From Orbilia blumenaviensis (taxonomy: Eukaryota > Ascomycota > Orbiliomycetes > Orbiliales > Orbiliaceae): DNA of 64,000 nt. Below are positions 11,287 to 22,800 of this stretch, piece by piece; within the stretch, counting starts at the first letter, position 1, and the number at the start of each line of letters is the position of its first letter. The stretch lies in the NCBI GenBank assembly GCA_036872755.1, contig JAVHNS010000001.1, forward strand, positions 3,100,001-3,164,000, read 5' to 3'. Below the pieces are notes generated by a model that was given only the letters and a program-made list of their open reading frames with translations, did not search any database and was not told where the DNA came from. The position numbers and the translations under genes were made by a program.

Positions 11287-13010
11287 AGTTGGTGTCGTAT
11301 ATGATATGTAAGTATGTCAAGTCGTTCCGGTATTCGTATTTCGAAAGCTGGAAGGACCTTGTCGCAGGTCGTGTCGCCGGTTCGCGAGACAAGGAAATAG
11401 AATGGTGCGACAGGATTCAAACTGTAGCTCGAGTGCAGCTTCTGCGTTGTTGACGATCCGCGTGTCAACAACACCGCATGGTCATCACAACACATTCTTG
11501 TCGCTGGGGCAACTTTGTTTCGACGTCAGTCGCAACACATCGTCAAACAGCCCACCAAAAAAACCCAGAGAGCCTCAGAAGCTCCAAGAGAAAAAAAGGC
11601 ATATGGCTAAGCTCAAGCCAGGCTAAAGGGGGTCCCTAATCTATCTCCCTCCATCTCATCCCTCTCAGGGGCATCTTGTATAATCGTCATCACTTCATCG
11701 ACTTTGCCGGAGCTGCACTCAAAAGTTGAGCATTTCATTGCATTCCAACCTGCAACAGCTAACAGGACCGTGCATTGCATTGTCGGAAGTTGTCCAATTG
11801 ATCCAACAAAGGAGCTCCAACTCTAAACGTACATACTAAGCAGCAGTGATTGAGCTGATGCAGGCTTCCTCGAGGTCATTGACGAGAAACCTCACCTTCT
11901 GCCTCCGCGCTTCTCCCGAAGATTCTACTGCATCGTCATCTACGCTTGCACTCCAACGGAAATGCTGTTACGTTTCTATTACGAGCATCCAATCGGTCGG
12001 AGCTCGCCCCCGTGACCCCTTTGGACGTCTCACACCGCCATCTCCTACCCTTCGGAGCCTTTTTCACTGGCGAACTCTTCAGCTCCCTAGCTCCGTTTCT
12101 CCACACTGTCATGGGGCCCACTAAGCACGTTTTCTGACCGTGCTGCCCAATAGTCTCAAATGGAGCATTTTCACCGGCACAAGATCGAAGAAAGTCAAAG
12201 GTACCCCCGTAGGTAACCGACCAAACATTCCTGGCCTGCGTTGTTTCACACGGCCTTTTTAGACTTTTGCAAGTTTTTTTGCCCTGGCAAAGTCGACTGA
12301 CGGCTAGTTAGTCGGACGCACCTTGATGCGATGTGACGGGATGCACATTTACTATTCTTGGCTGTCCAGAGGGCTGTTCATAACCCAGCATCGGGGCGCC
12401 GTTTCGATGCAAATGGTCTAAGGCAGCTTACATTCATATCTATTCCCGGAAGTATATCCTGGGAATATCTCGCACTTTTCGACGGCCTTTCCAATATTCG
12501 ACACTTTCTTTGCATTCGAATCCTAGTCACCCGCGAACTGCACCTCGCGAAGCCAATCACGCCGTCACACGCCAAATAGCAAGTACTTATCTTGCATGCG
12601 TATGGCTACTCCCCGTTACTCAATATCTCTCTCGGAAAACTGTTATCAGGACCTTCTTCCTCCTTAATAGTCCAAAGGGAAATCGGTTCACTCACCTGCT
12701 TCTTTTGTTGCTAGCTTGCATAGTTGGGATTTCGGGGAACAGGGTAAGTTGCAATGCTGCAGACCAGGCTTCTCCACATTGTTGTTTTACCCAAGTTTCC
12801 AGGTTGTCGAAAGGGATCGAAAGCCTGGGGATCCATTTAAATGACCGAGGCTAGGTCTTTTTGCTTTCGTCGTTGCAACTTCATTATTTATTTTTATTTT
12901 CGTTGTTTTCATTTTTTGATAAAAAATTGGTAACTTGTCCAGTGCAACTTCAGGTGCTAATGCGATCCCAGTAACGTCGTAGACGTTTTCAAGCCTCATT
13001 TACCGCAAAA
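11287..13010. promoter_or_regulatory. Divergent intergenic region between NUF2 and the LYC1-like gene
   Basis: This 1.7-kb stretch separates the start codons of two divergently transcribed genes, so it must hold both promoters and both 5' leaders. No ORF inside it has recognisable content. No specific factor-binding site can be assigned by eye. Confidence 0.5.
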
Positions 13011-14264
13011 ATGGCACCCTCAACCACTCACCCATCCAGCCCGACTCTCTCTTCTTCGCCCCCTGACATTAAACATCCTCATCTTGTCCTTCGTCCTGCA
13101 ACAATCCCAGAGAGACACCACACATGGGTTCTAAACAAAACTTCGTGGAAAGGGATACTCACAGATAATGCCTATTACCTTCGGGAAGCCCATATTTCCT
13201 CTCAAGACCTCACTCGCAATGGCGGAATTACGTACTGGATTCTTGTTGATCCTGCCACACCATGTAACCCGGCATGCCCACAATCGCCCGACCATATACT
13301 ATCCGCGTGCGAAGCTATTCGCAAGCCCTGCCTAATCGCCCGCAAAAACGGAGAAGTTGAAGAAGTCATCTGTTACGGAATCGGCAGTGTATATACCTCT
13401 GAGCGACATAGGGGCAAAGGGTACGCGAAATCCATGTTGCAGCTACTAGGACACCAAGTGAAGTCCCTACCGGACCCGTCGAACCCTAACGAGAGTCCTC
13501 GTGTGGGATTCAGTGTTCTGTACTCCGATATTGGCAAACAATTCTATCACAAAATCGGCTGGCGACCACATCAGAGCTCACACATCTCATTTCCGTCGAA
13601 ACTACCAACTTCAGCACCTTCGTCAAAAGCGAAGAATGTGTTGAAGTCGGATTTAAGGGCATTGTGCGCCTCAGATTGTGCTCATATTCGGAGGGTGGTG
13701 ACGAAGACCCCATTTGCACCGGATGTTGAGGCGAGATGTGTGCAATTCCCCACCGTGGAGGTAATGGACTGGCATCACGCCAGGGAGGAATTTATTGGAC
13801 AATACGCCACCTCCAAGGCTCCAACGGTGAAGGGCGCCTGGGCGCCTATTCAACAGGGAGCTGAATACCCGCCGAAAGAGGGAAGTGATGGCTCAGACGC
13901 TGCCTGGGTTATCTGGACCCATGATTTCGCGGAAAAGAAGCTGGTGTTCTTGAGGCTCCATGCCCCAACTATTGTTTCGAGCAACGAGAGTGCAGTCGCT
14001 GAAGCGATCAAACAGCTTATCATTGCGGGCGCAAATGAAGCAGAGGCATGGGGTTTTAAGGAGGTCATCAGCTGGAATCCCGACGATATCACCGAGGTAG
14101 CTGTAAAGAATGTATTCGGCAAGGAAAGCGAAGGTGGGTATGATTTGGTGCACAGAGAAATGGATAGTATCGCCAGTTTGATGTGGTATGATAAGGATGG
14201 AAGCGAGGAAACAGAGCCGGCAGGGATCGAATGGTGCATGAACGAGAAATTCGCTTGGTGCTGA
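13011..14264 (+). CDS. LYC1: LYC1-type GNAT acetyltransferase
   Basis: Intronless ORF of 417 residues resembling fungal LYC1, known in yeasts as the lysine N6-acetyltransferase that starts lysine catabolism. The acetyl-CoA loop of the GNAT fold is visible as ERHRGKGYAKSMLQLL near residue 133. It is preceded by the strand ICYGIGSVYTS and followed by VGFSVLYSDIGKQFYHKIGW, a typical GNAT motif A/B layout. The N-terminal part (LVLRPATIPERHHTWVLNKTSW) and the C-terminal region ending in IEWCMNEKFAWC also match the fungal family as I remember it. The start ATG sits in CAAAAATGGCA, a good context. A lysine-degradation role is inferred from family membership. There is no gene cluster around it. Confidence 0.85.
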   Translation: MAPSTTHPSSPTLSSSPPDIKHPHLVLRPATIPERHHTWVLNKTSWKGILTDNAYYLREAHISSQDLTRNGGITYWILVDPATPCNPACPQSPDHILSACEAIRKPCLIARKNGEVEEVICYGIGSVYTSERHRGKGYAKSMLQLLGHQVKSLPDPSNPNESPRVGFSVLYSDIGKQFYHKIGWRPHQSSHISFPSKLPTSAPSSKAKNVLKSDLRALCASDCAHIRRVVTKTPFAPDVEARCVQFPTVEVMDWHHAREEFIGQYATSKAPTVKGAWAPIQQGAEYPPKEGSDGSDAAWVIWTHDFAEKKLVFLRLHAPTIVSSNESAVAEAIKQLIIAGANEAEAWGFKEVISWNPDDITEVAVKNVFGKESEGGYDLVHREMDSIASLMWYDKDGSEETEPAGIEWCMNEKFAWC

Positions 14265-14911
14265 GAGATCATTGAACGCGAGAAAATTTGGAACGTTCTT
14301 CTGTTTGGCTACTTTTCTCACTGCTTTCTTTCTTTTTTTTATTTTCGTCCTGCCTTTACTTGTTTATCCCCCCCTTTTTTCCATGCTTCAATGGGTTTTA
14401 CCCGGAACCGGCCCTGGTTTGGAGTTCATATTTTGGCTTTTTTCTTTTGTTTGGGATGAGTCGGTTCTTCGCATGTAAAGACCGGCTTGACGGAGTCTCC
14501 ATACACACGGATACCAACGGCTACGGCATTACCTAGGTGTTTTGTTTTCGATTTCGATTTCGAGTTCGGTTTTTTATTTTATTCGATCAGACTGAACTCA
14601 AGCGACATCGAAATTTCCCGCGAATACTGCTTACTCTTGTATTTTATTGGAAGTGTGTACGCTAGAGCTAAAGCTAAAGCTAAAGCATGTCGTACGGAAC
14701 TACAATGAATTACGTTATCAATTGACTACAACCGTTTTATTGGGAAAAAAATTTTTAAAAAAAAAAATAGGTAGCTTTTATTAGTCAGTAGTCAACCCAT
14801 ATGCAATGTAAAAGCTTGGTGTATGCTACAGCACTAGCAATCTATAGCTAGATCTACAGATTGGTCGCAAGTTAAGTACCCCTCGGTACGTCATCGTCAA
14901 GAAATCCGCTA
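14265..14911. other. Convergent 3' intergenic with GCTAAA micro-repeat
   Basis: 3' regions of the LYC1-like gene (plus) and the ARC1-like gene (minus). It carries a short tandem GCTAAA/GCTAGA repeat at about 14661-14686 and an A-tract at about 14757. No gene is seen. Confidence 0.55.
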
Positions 14912-16442
14912 TTACCTAACGGTGGCACCGACCAAGGTTTTGACTGTGCAGACTCCTCCACTGGCGGTGACGAGTTTCTTGACACCCTCACCTTCAGCAG
15001 GTGTAACGGCACCTGCTGTGGCTGTGACATCAAATCCGACCTCCAAACTCTCAGTTGTTGTGAATCCAGGCTGAACAGCTTCCCAGATCTTCTTCTTGGG
15101 GTTTAGAACTGCCTCGGGTGTACCATTATAACCCTCAAAGAAGACTTTCTCGCCAGCCTTTGCTCCCTCGGGAGGCGCGACGAGTTCGATAGGGCCTTTA
15201 TGGTCGTCGACTTCTCCCTCCTTTAATGTCGGGCTTGCTGCGAGAACCATAGCTTGTGACATGATACCCCTCATCTTGACGGGTTTGAGGTTGGCAACAA
15301 CTACAACATATCGCTCCTGCATTTCCTCGATTGGGATATGGTTTCGTAGACCAGAGCAGACAGTACGCGGCTCGGAATCACCACAGTGGATAGTCGAGAC
15401 ATAAAGCGAATCAGCATCTGGGTGGGGAACACACTTCTCAATGAAACCAACGCGGAGGTCGATGTTGACCGGAGATGGTCCAGCGGGTTCTAGAAATGAC
15501 CGTCAGCTTCAAATCATTTACTTTGTAATTAAAACATAATATTAGCCTACCCTCTTTCTTAGCCGGCTGTCTTTGCTGCTTCTCTTTCTTCTGTTTTTCC
15601 TTCTTTCCACCAGCTGCAGATGTGCTGCCCTCGTCTTTTCCGACGATCCCAACCTTCTCAGCCACGGCCTGGACAGCACCCTTAGCCTTCTCAACGACGC
15701 CCTTTCCAGCTGCATCTCCGCTAGCATCCTTATCCTTGCCCTTTGCCTTCTTAGCGGCCTTCTTCTCGTCAACTGGCTCTTCTCCTCTAACAACAGTCCC
15801 AACGTCCTCAGTATCAACAGCTAGTTTTTCCGTTTCCTCGAGCTTCAGCCCAATAACGGGGCTATTCTGAACCCAATCCAGCCATCTCAGAATGTAGCGT
15901 TTTCCACCGTCAACACCACCGGTTCGTTCCTCTTTACTCCAGTTCTTAGCAATATCCTTAATCCGAACGTAGCACACAATATCTGCAATCGAAGGCTTAG
16001 TGCCCAAAATGCTTGTCTTGTCCTTCAAGTGTCCATTAAGCTGGTCGATGACACCGTCATTTAGGCTTCCGTGGCTGGTCAGAGAGAGCCATTGATCAAT
16101 TAATGCTAGCTCAAGGGCTGAGTATTCGTATTTATCCGCTGGGAAGATAGTAGAAGAAAGGTGAGTGGCAATAGTATTGGTGCCTGTGACCGTAGAGTCG
16201 TCGCTCAGGCGAAGTGTAGATTGAGAAGCAGAAGCACTAGTGGTTGTTGGAATGGTACTGAAGGATTTGGTGATGAGGGTTAAGACAGCGTCCGTGGGCG
16301 CTAAATCAAGAGAGCCGGCCATTTTGCTGGTGAATCTAATAGATGTGATGGGAAGCAAAGGCGCACGCAGTAGGTTGGAAGCTCTGGGTAGGACGGTCTT
16401 GGGAAGACGTCGAGCAATGGGGGTGAAACTTCGCTGGAACAA
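14912..16442 (-). CDS. ARC1: ARC1/EMAP-II-like tRNA-binding cofactor
   Basis: Two minus-strand exons, 16442-15551 and 15489-14912, encode 489 residues. Residues about 41-200 form a GST-C-like interaction domain (ALELALIDQWLSLTSHGSLN; KPSIADIVCYVRIKDI). Residues about 200-300 are a Lys/Glu/Ala-rich linker (KKAAKKAKGKDKDASGDAAG; KKEKQKKEKQQRQPAKK). The C-terminal OB-fold tRNA-binding domain contains VNIDLRVGFIEKCVPHPDAD, TVCSGLRNHIPIEEMQ and VVVVANLKPVKMRGIMSQAM. This is the yeast Arc1 / human AIMP1 plan, whose members deliver tRNA to glutamyl- and methionyl-tRNA synthetases. Residues 1-40 before an internal Met are rich in Arg, Ser and Leu and lack acids, like a mitochondrial presequence; cytosolic Arc1 starts near that internal Met. 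Confidence 0.9.
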
Positions 16443-16857
16443 CTTTGAAGATTGACTTTCCGCCTCTATGGAAAGCTAGGCTTTTGAAATCTCTCCTTGT
16501 TCGCAAGCGTCGGTAATTTATCGAAGCTAATGGCAGCGGCGATAATGTTGGTTAGGGCGGGATGATGATGAATGGCGGGGCAGTTCAAAGATGAAGAAAT
16601 TTGGCGGGGCACTTGAGTCACAACCAAAAACAACACACATATAAGCCTCGGGAACGGATAGTAATTTAATGATATTGAATTAGCTTTGGTCTCGTTGATT
16701 AGCTTGGGGTATTTCGAGATTTTACTCTTATCCAAACGTATCTCACTGAGATTATCTAGATCTATCGTGTAAGAAGAAATTACGGCGAAGAAAATGCTCA
16801 TGGGAGTGACTATTTCACATGGTTTAACAAAAAACAACAATATCAAAGTGTAGTACT
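16443..16857. other. Short intergenic between dynein 3' end and ARC1-like 5' end
   Basis: 415 bp separating two minus-strand genes. It holds the promoter of the ARC1-like gene and the 3' end of the dynein gene. No coding content is recognised. Confidence 0.55.
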
Positions 16858-19800
16858 TCAGGCGGCAGGAGCGGCTTCACCAACAGACTCCCCTTCCTCC
16901 AATAACTCCGTAACTGTTCCAAGCTGCCCGACCATCCTCTTTCCATAGCCCACAAGTAACAACTTTTCACTATTTGCTCCCAATCCAAGCCATGTTGGCG
17001 GTTCTCTTTCTGGCAATCCGTTGACCCATGCTTTGAACTGATCAATTCCACTGCCATCAGGAACGAGCAGGGGGTTCTCGCCAGCGACAAGTTTGTGATC
17101 TGTCTCGAATGCGGCTGGTGTGAAAACAGTTTCGACGAGGGATCTGAGTAGGTTGAAGTCTGACTCATCGTCAATCTTCCCACCATAGGTTTCTGTGACG
17201 AGATAGCGAATCATTGGCCAGGGGAGCTTAGTAGGCGCCACATTTGACCTATTTTGGGCTACAGCCTCAATCCAAGTGTCGATAATGAATGCAGAACATT
17301 CGTACTAAGTCTAATGTTAGCCGTAGCCCAGGTGGTAGAAATCTTATTGGTGAGCTGGGTACTTACATCACTGTCGTTGAACTCCCAGAATCCCTTCCAT
17401 CCCAAAGTTGGCGCATATCGTAGTCTCTCCTGTACAATAGCATGCAAGAAAGATAGCAACAAATAAACTCTAGCCTTCTCGATCGGCTGGTTGCTTTTTC
17501 TGTTGGCGAGAGTGCCTAGCGAGTCTCTCATATTGGCACGAACACCTGCCGGCTGTTCAAACATCAACACTCTGGATGCACGGATTAAATTGACTGGAAT
17601 CTTAGGCGAGGATTCCATGGACAAGAACAATCTGAAGTCAGGATGTGGCTTGAGTGCATCGAGCCGTTTCTCAAGGGATTGAAGCCATCCAGGAGTAAGA
17701 TGTACGTTCTTGATAAGAACCCAAGATCCAACAGATGCAGCGCTGCTGACGGCTTTGTCCGCCATGGCAAGACCTTCATTGGAGCCCATGGCGATATTGA
17801 GGCAGTTCGCACCGACTTGTTGTACGAGGTTGTCGACCTTGTAACTTGCATCGAAACCGGGCGAAGAGGAAAGTGCGATAGGAGTAGTTGCAGAAACTTG
17901 CTTGACAACATCGCCCAGATCTCCTGTAGCATCCAAAATTTCCTTTCCAAATACGTTCGCAACGAATGCTTCTGCGGCAGGAACAAGTCTGTCGAGACGG
18001 CAAAGCTTGACGATGATGAGCCGTCTCAATGACATATCCAAATCGGAGGTCTTTTCATCCCATAGCACTGGAACATGATCCTCTGCCTTCTCTTCTCCGA
18101 AAAATTTGTCCCAATCATCCTGCGCGACATTTGCAAGAAGGTTTTCAAAAAGAGGGAGCTCACTTGCTTTCCTGAGGGCTTCTTCACGCCTCTTGGGCTC
18201 GCTAGAGACGTCGATACCGGCAACATTTTCGTCAAGGAGGATATCAATCATTCCACGATCGAAGACATAGTGAGAGGCTTGAGAAAGGAGCATAGCAAAT
18301 GTAACCCTATCCTTCTGCAACAGGCCAAGAGAAGTACGCTGGTAAGTGGTGATGAACAGGTCCCGTAAAATTATTTGAATTCGTGCATTGTAATCCTTTT
18401 CAGCGGCCAGGCGTTTGTTTTCGTAAAGAACGGCATGGAAGATATCCAAAAAGTATTGTAGCGAGAACTGGTAGAAGTGGTTAAGGTGGTGCAAATGCTC
18501 CAGGACGGCGAAGACGGAGCTGCAGGCCTTTGCAATGATCTCATACTGCTTGGTAATGGATTCGACCTCGCTCATAACACCCTCTGTTTCTGCCATCTTG
18601 TTGGAAACCTCAGCAGCTTCTCTCTTCAATGTTTCGAGGGTATCAATGACACGGTCGTCATCCAAGATATTGCCTCTGCTTTCGTTTAGTGCTTGCAAAA
18701 GACTCTTTTCCAACTTTCGAAGATGTAGCTTGAATTCGCCCTGCAGTTTCATCAAGTTGCTTCGTCGTTGATCCACATCCGGTCGCTCGAACTTCAAGAC
18801 CTGGTTAAGTGTCTGCGTCTGCAAGCTGCTCTTTGTGACCGTAAAGTTGACAAACGTAGTACGACTGCAAATATCAGGAGGGAAAGAAGCTGATGGATCC
18901 CGAGTCGACAGGTACAACTTGAACGCAGGCGAAAAGTCAATCTCCTGTTTCCCGAGCTGGATCAGAACACGACCACCAGTCTTCTGGTATTCCTTGTTCA
19001 AGACGTGATTCAAGATGGGGTCTAAATGCTCCGCATCCTGGATTAAAATTGGATTACCGAAACGTAAGGAACTCTCGAGCTGTTTAGTGAATGAATCATC
19101 CAGGAAACTAGTAATCGTGAGCTTTCTCTCCTTATTAGAATTAGACAAGAAGTCCGTTACTCTTCCGGATGGATCGATGATGAGTGGATATCTGTTGAAT
19201 CGCTTGAGAATGATTGCGTTCTCCGTGCAAAGGTCGTCGACTGGGAGGGAGTTCTCTTGCCAATGCAGCCTTTCGTCGGCGGTCGAGAGGTAACCCGTAA
19301 CCGGATTATGTTGTTTGTACTCAATGCCCGATAGTTGAAGATGGTGCATCCATTCCTCAAGCATGTACTTGCGGAATTGCTGATCATAGAGACCACTGTA
19401 CGCCAGGAACGCGGAGGAAAGGAGCACATCACCCACCAAAGTACCTATCTGTGTTTCGAAGGACCTGCTACTCTCATCCCAACGGACTCTTTCTGAAGAC
19501 AGACTGTCGAGCAACTTGACACTACGATCAACCTTAAACTGAACCTTTGACATTTCAGTCTTGATTGCCTGTGTCTCGCTGATAAGAGCCGCGTATTCTT
19601 CCTTGTATCGTGCAATACTCTCTTCGAGGCTCTTGATCATTTCCATCATGGCGGTCGCATTTTCCTTTGTTTCCTCAGCTTTTTGCTCCAATTCTGCGAC
19701 CTCATCCCTGAGAGGCCCAACTCTGTCCAAGATCTCGCTGTAGTTGACTTGTGCCTCGACCCATTGGACTAAGGGGCCGCAAGCTCTAGAAGCTCTGTTG

Positions 19801-22800
19801 ACAATCTCGAAGGTAAAGTTGGGCTTCGACAAGTAATCAGTCTGCATCTTGGCTCTCAAGCTCTTGGTCATCATCTTCTCGTTGTCGAAGCTGACGATGC
19901 TTGGAATGAAATCTTCACGACGAATAATCTGCTGGATGCTCTTCCAACTATCTGCCCTCTGTCCCAACATTGAGCAGACGGCTTCCATTGCCAATTGCAC
20001 ACCCTGGGGTGGGTTTGCCATGGATCTGACTTCGGTAAGTTGCTTCCTGTTGATGTTGCTAACACTCTTCTGGGCTTCAATGACGGCTGGCTCGGCTTTT
20101 GCGAGATCTGCCAGCACAATTTCCTTTCGCTCCGCAACTTCTCTCTCCTGAACCTCCAAAGCAGCTTGAACTTTAAGGGATTCGGCACGCTTCTTCTCAG
20201 TTTCTTGCTGGTCTGCCACCATGCGCTGTAGTTTTTCATTAGCTTCTGCGCTCTTTCTCTCGAGCTGCCCTTGCTTCTCTGCCAAGCTCTTCCTCAGATC
20301 AGAGACCTTCTCAACAGTATCCTTAAGTTTGTCGAGACCAACGTTCAAATGCCTCTGCTGTTCCTCAAGATCCTCTCGCTTCTCCTTGTAAAGTTTGACA
20401 TATTGCGCGACAAAATCTAAAAAGTGACGTGGAGTAAGGAATGTCATTTTACCCTGCTGCTTCAGTAGCTTAGCGTTGAACTGGTGCATCGAGTGGTGGA
20501 TGTAAACCATAGCATTGATAACGGCCTCACGGTGTGAGGGCGGGAGGCTCAATCCTCTGTAAGCAACAGGAATGCTCGATGGTGCACTGTATCCTGCGTG
20601 ATCAAGATCGAGACCGTGTGTAAGTTCTGAGCCAACCTGGTAGAAGGCCTGATCACTCCAGTCGCCAAACCAGTTGAGCACACAACGATTGAACAGCGCA
20701 GGCGAGGTGGCTGCCTTGGAAGCGAGACCTCCCTGGGGCGGGTTCATTGTAAAGACAACGTGGAGGTTCTTGACAATCTGCTGAGTGAACCACTTGTACA
20801 ACTCTTCTTGGGAGTCAAGAAGCAGACCTTGTTTCTGAGCACCTTCCTTGCATGCCGTCATCAGGGCTGCGAAATCGTCACCCTCAAAGAGACCAGGAAC
20901 TTCGGCGTTGGCGAGAAGAGTGTTCATTCGTTCGAGGAAACCAGAATCGAGGACATTAGCCTCGTCCATGATGAAGCAGATCTTCTCACCCTTGCAACCG
21001 CAACGCCGCAGAACATCCCGCAAGTCTTCGTCGAAGTCTTCACCCGAGTATTTTCCATGAACCTTAATCTGGAAAACCTTGAGGCCATTCATCCAAGCAA
21101 CGAAGCGCGATAATGTTGTTTTTCCGCTACCGCTGACACCAATCAGGATCAAATGACCCTGTGGTTGTCTGAACACTCGATCGATCCTCAAAACGTGCTC
21201 CAACACATCGTTGAACAAAATTAATGGGACATCAACCTCTTCTTCACAGAATGTCTTCAATCTCGCACGTGCGAAATCTCTAAGCTGCTCGCGGTCGACA
21301 GGGACGTAATTTTTCGACAGCCAATTGGAGAAGAGAATTGGTCCGCTAAGTGCCTTTTCTTCGTCAATATTGGGGAAGCATTCTAAGGCAATCCTCTTGA
21401 CTGCATCGTCGGTCCACTGTCGTTCATCTTCACCCACCAACCTATCTTGGAACAGCCTAAGTGCCTCATGGGCCCAGATCCTGACCAGCCCTTCGAGCGA
21501 CAAGGTTTCAAGAGGTTTGAGGGCTTCATAAACACCTCTAACCCACCTAGTCAACTCTCTGGGCGAGTAAACATAATGCGGTTGAATCTTCGGCGTAAAA
21601 GTCCTCTGGCTCTCCAGGTAAAAGGTAACCATGGCTTTAGTGAGAGCTTCGGAGTAACCTCGTAGAGTTGGGATAATCTTCAACACAGCACTGTTGAAAG
21701 TTCCGTAAATTTGCATCAGCGAGAGTTCTCCAGGGTAATCGACCATGATGAGTGGGGCATGGCTTAAGAAACGAGCGCCCATTGGTGTACGACCGGCATC
21801 AGTAGGCGGGTTGCAAGCGCCGACGAACTGAATCCTATCAAGAGTAACCCAGGTTTTGTCGCTTGTCTTCCAGAAACCGTTCTGCTCAACTAACTGTCTC
21901 AAGAAAGAGATGGCACGTTGGGTTCCGTACTTGTCAGGTGCAGGCAAGTTGATTTCGTCGCAGAAGATAACAAGCCACCGGCCAATCTGAGTTGGGGAGA
22001 GAATAACCCCGTTAAGCGTTTTTCTGTATTCGCAGTACTGCTCAAAGGTCTTGATCAGAAGATCAGGTGTCGTCGCACTAGAAAAGTTGAGACCGACGAC
22101 TTCCATATTTGGCAATTTCCTTAAGGCGCTGAACAGTGTCATTGTTTTACCGGAACCAGGAGGACCGCAAAGAAGCAGAGGTTTGTGCTCTGCAAGCCAT
22201 GAGTAGAGAACATCCTCGTGGCGAACAGTGTCGAGAGTTGGAATAACCACGTCGGTTTGGGTAACGGAATGGGTGTTGACTTCGACGTGTGGGACTTGAT
22301 TCTGCCAACTGATCCAATCACCATTGGGTAGAGCGACATCGTAATCAATAATAGAGCCGCCATCGCCCAAAGAAGGAAGCCCAATGGTAGTCCTGCCACA
22401 AATATACTCGCCGAAGGCTTGCCTATCAGTGAGGGGGCAGTCACCAGTGAAACTCCACACGAGAGTGAGTAAGATCTTCTTCGACACAAAGCTCTCAATC
22501 TGGGTATCTTCAAGTGGGAAATCAACATGCTGTAAATTATACTCAATGATTGTCCTGCAGGTCTTGTTGAGAAGTGAAAACAGGGTGTTTAAGACTCTGG
22601 CTTCCGTGAACTCCATAATGTGGTTATATTTGCTAGCCTCTTTGAGGACGTTTGTGATGAAGCCGTCACGCAGGAGCTGTTGTTCGAGCAGCAACGCCAT
22701 ATGTTTCTGCACATTCAACGCCTTGATAGAGGCTTGTCCAGTGGTGACATTGTCCTCATCGAGATCTTCGAAAGGAACGGATGAAAGAGTCTTGAGATAG

